DNA from: Methylococcus geothermalis
GTDB lineage: Bacteria; Pseudomonadota; Gammaproteobacteria; Methylococcales; Methylococcaceae
DNA: 64,000 nt
Reading direction: 5' to 3'
Assembly: GCF_012769535.1 (NCBI RefSeq)
Contig: NZ_CP046565.1
Location: 3,067,501 to 3,131,500 of the forward strand
The first letter of the stretch is position 1. Each line of letters starts with the position of its first letter. Below are positions 63,998-64,000 of the stretch, one piece after another. Under the pieces are notes generated by a model, which made no database searches, was not told the DNA's origin, and worked only from the letters and a program-made list of their open reading frames with translations. The translations under genes and the position numbers were made by a program.

Positions 63998-64000
63998 CGA

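Overview
The window is high-GC gammaproteobacterial chromosome, almost fully coding, and most likely from an aerobic methanotroph of the Methylococcus type. The strongest pointers are a full-length hopanoid C-3 methylase (HpnR), a bacteriohemerythrin of the kind abundant in Methylococcus capsulatus, and conserved gammaproteobacterial gene order throughout. The species call is inference from gene content, not from a database match.

Layout. 1-349: the 5' part of an rlpA-like gene running off the left edge (minus strand). 530-6776: the lipopolysaccharide/nitrogen cluster kdsD-kdsC-lptC-lptA-lptB-rpoN-hpf-rapZ, without the ptsN and npr genes usual in enterobacteria. 6938-9297: hpnR, a decayed RES-domain gene and tRNA-Ser(UGA). 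9380-14690 (minus): dnaQ, rnhA, an APC permease, a DUF2272-like lipoprotein and a secreted protein with a possible Cys-His-Asp triad. 14815-16268: an FNR-type site and promoter ahead of the bacteriohemerythrin, then a DUF4239 membrane protein. 16274-24054 (minus): acyP, rlmKL, a YihY-type membrane protein, an SLT-like lipoprotein, a DUF3131 protein and a family 2 glycosyltransferase. 24158-26341: groES-groEL with CIRCE operator, promoter and a 17-bp-stem terminator.

26344-27290 is a small accessory patch holding a truncated IS630-like transposase and tRNA-Glu(CUC). 27393-33098 holds cmoA, pcnB-folK-panB-panC, panD and folP, covering pantothenate and folate steps. 33176-37106 looks like a zinc-acquisition locus: a TonB-dependent receptor with two Zur-like boxes, a Zur-type regulator and two small envelope proteins. 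37163-45187 is a heavy-metal RND efflux operon (outer-membrane factor, adaptor, pump) divergent from an OmpR/EnvZ-type two-component pair. An MgtA-type P-ATPase and a 73-residue orphan follow.

48196-53868 is the block gshB-tonB-yqgE-ruvX-pyrR-pyrB-pyrC', as in pseudomonads, with a dihydroorotase-like subunit lacking its metal-binding HxH. 53892-57116 has rpmB-rpmG, a ParF-sized ParA ATPase coupled to a small protein with a hydrophobic segment, and a DegP/DegQ protease. 57181-63997 (minus) has the alpha operon rpsM-rpsK-rpsD-rpoA-rplQ, then glnE and ilvE.

No CRISPR array, prophage or intact transposon was seen. The least ordinary items are the ParA/membrane-protein pair, the RND pump with an alanine at a proton-relay position, the class II FNR-like promoter of the hemerythrin, the hairpin ahead of hpnR, and the uncharacterised secreted and polysaccharide genes at 12-14.7 kb and 20-24 kb.
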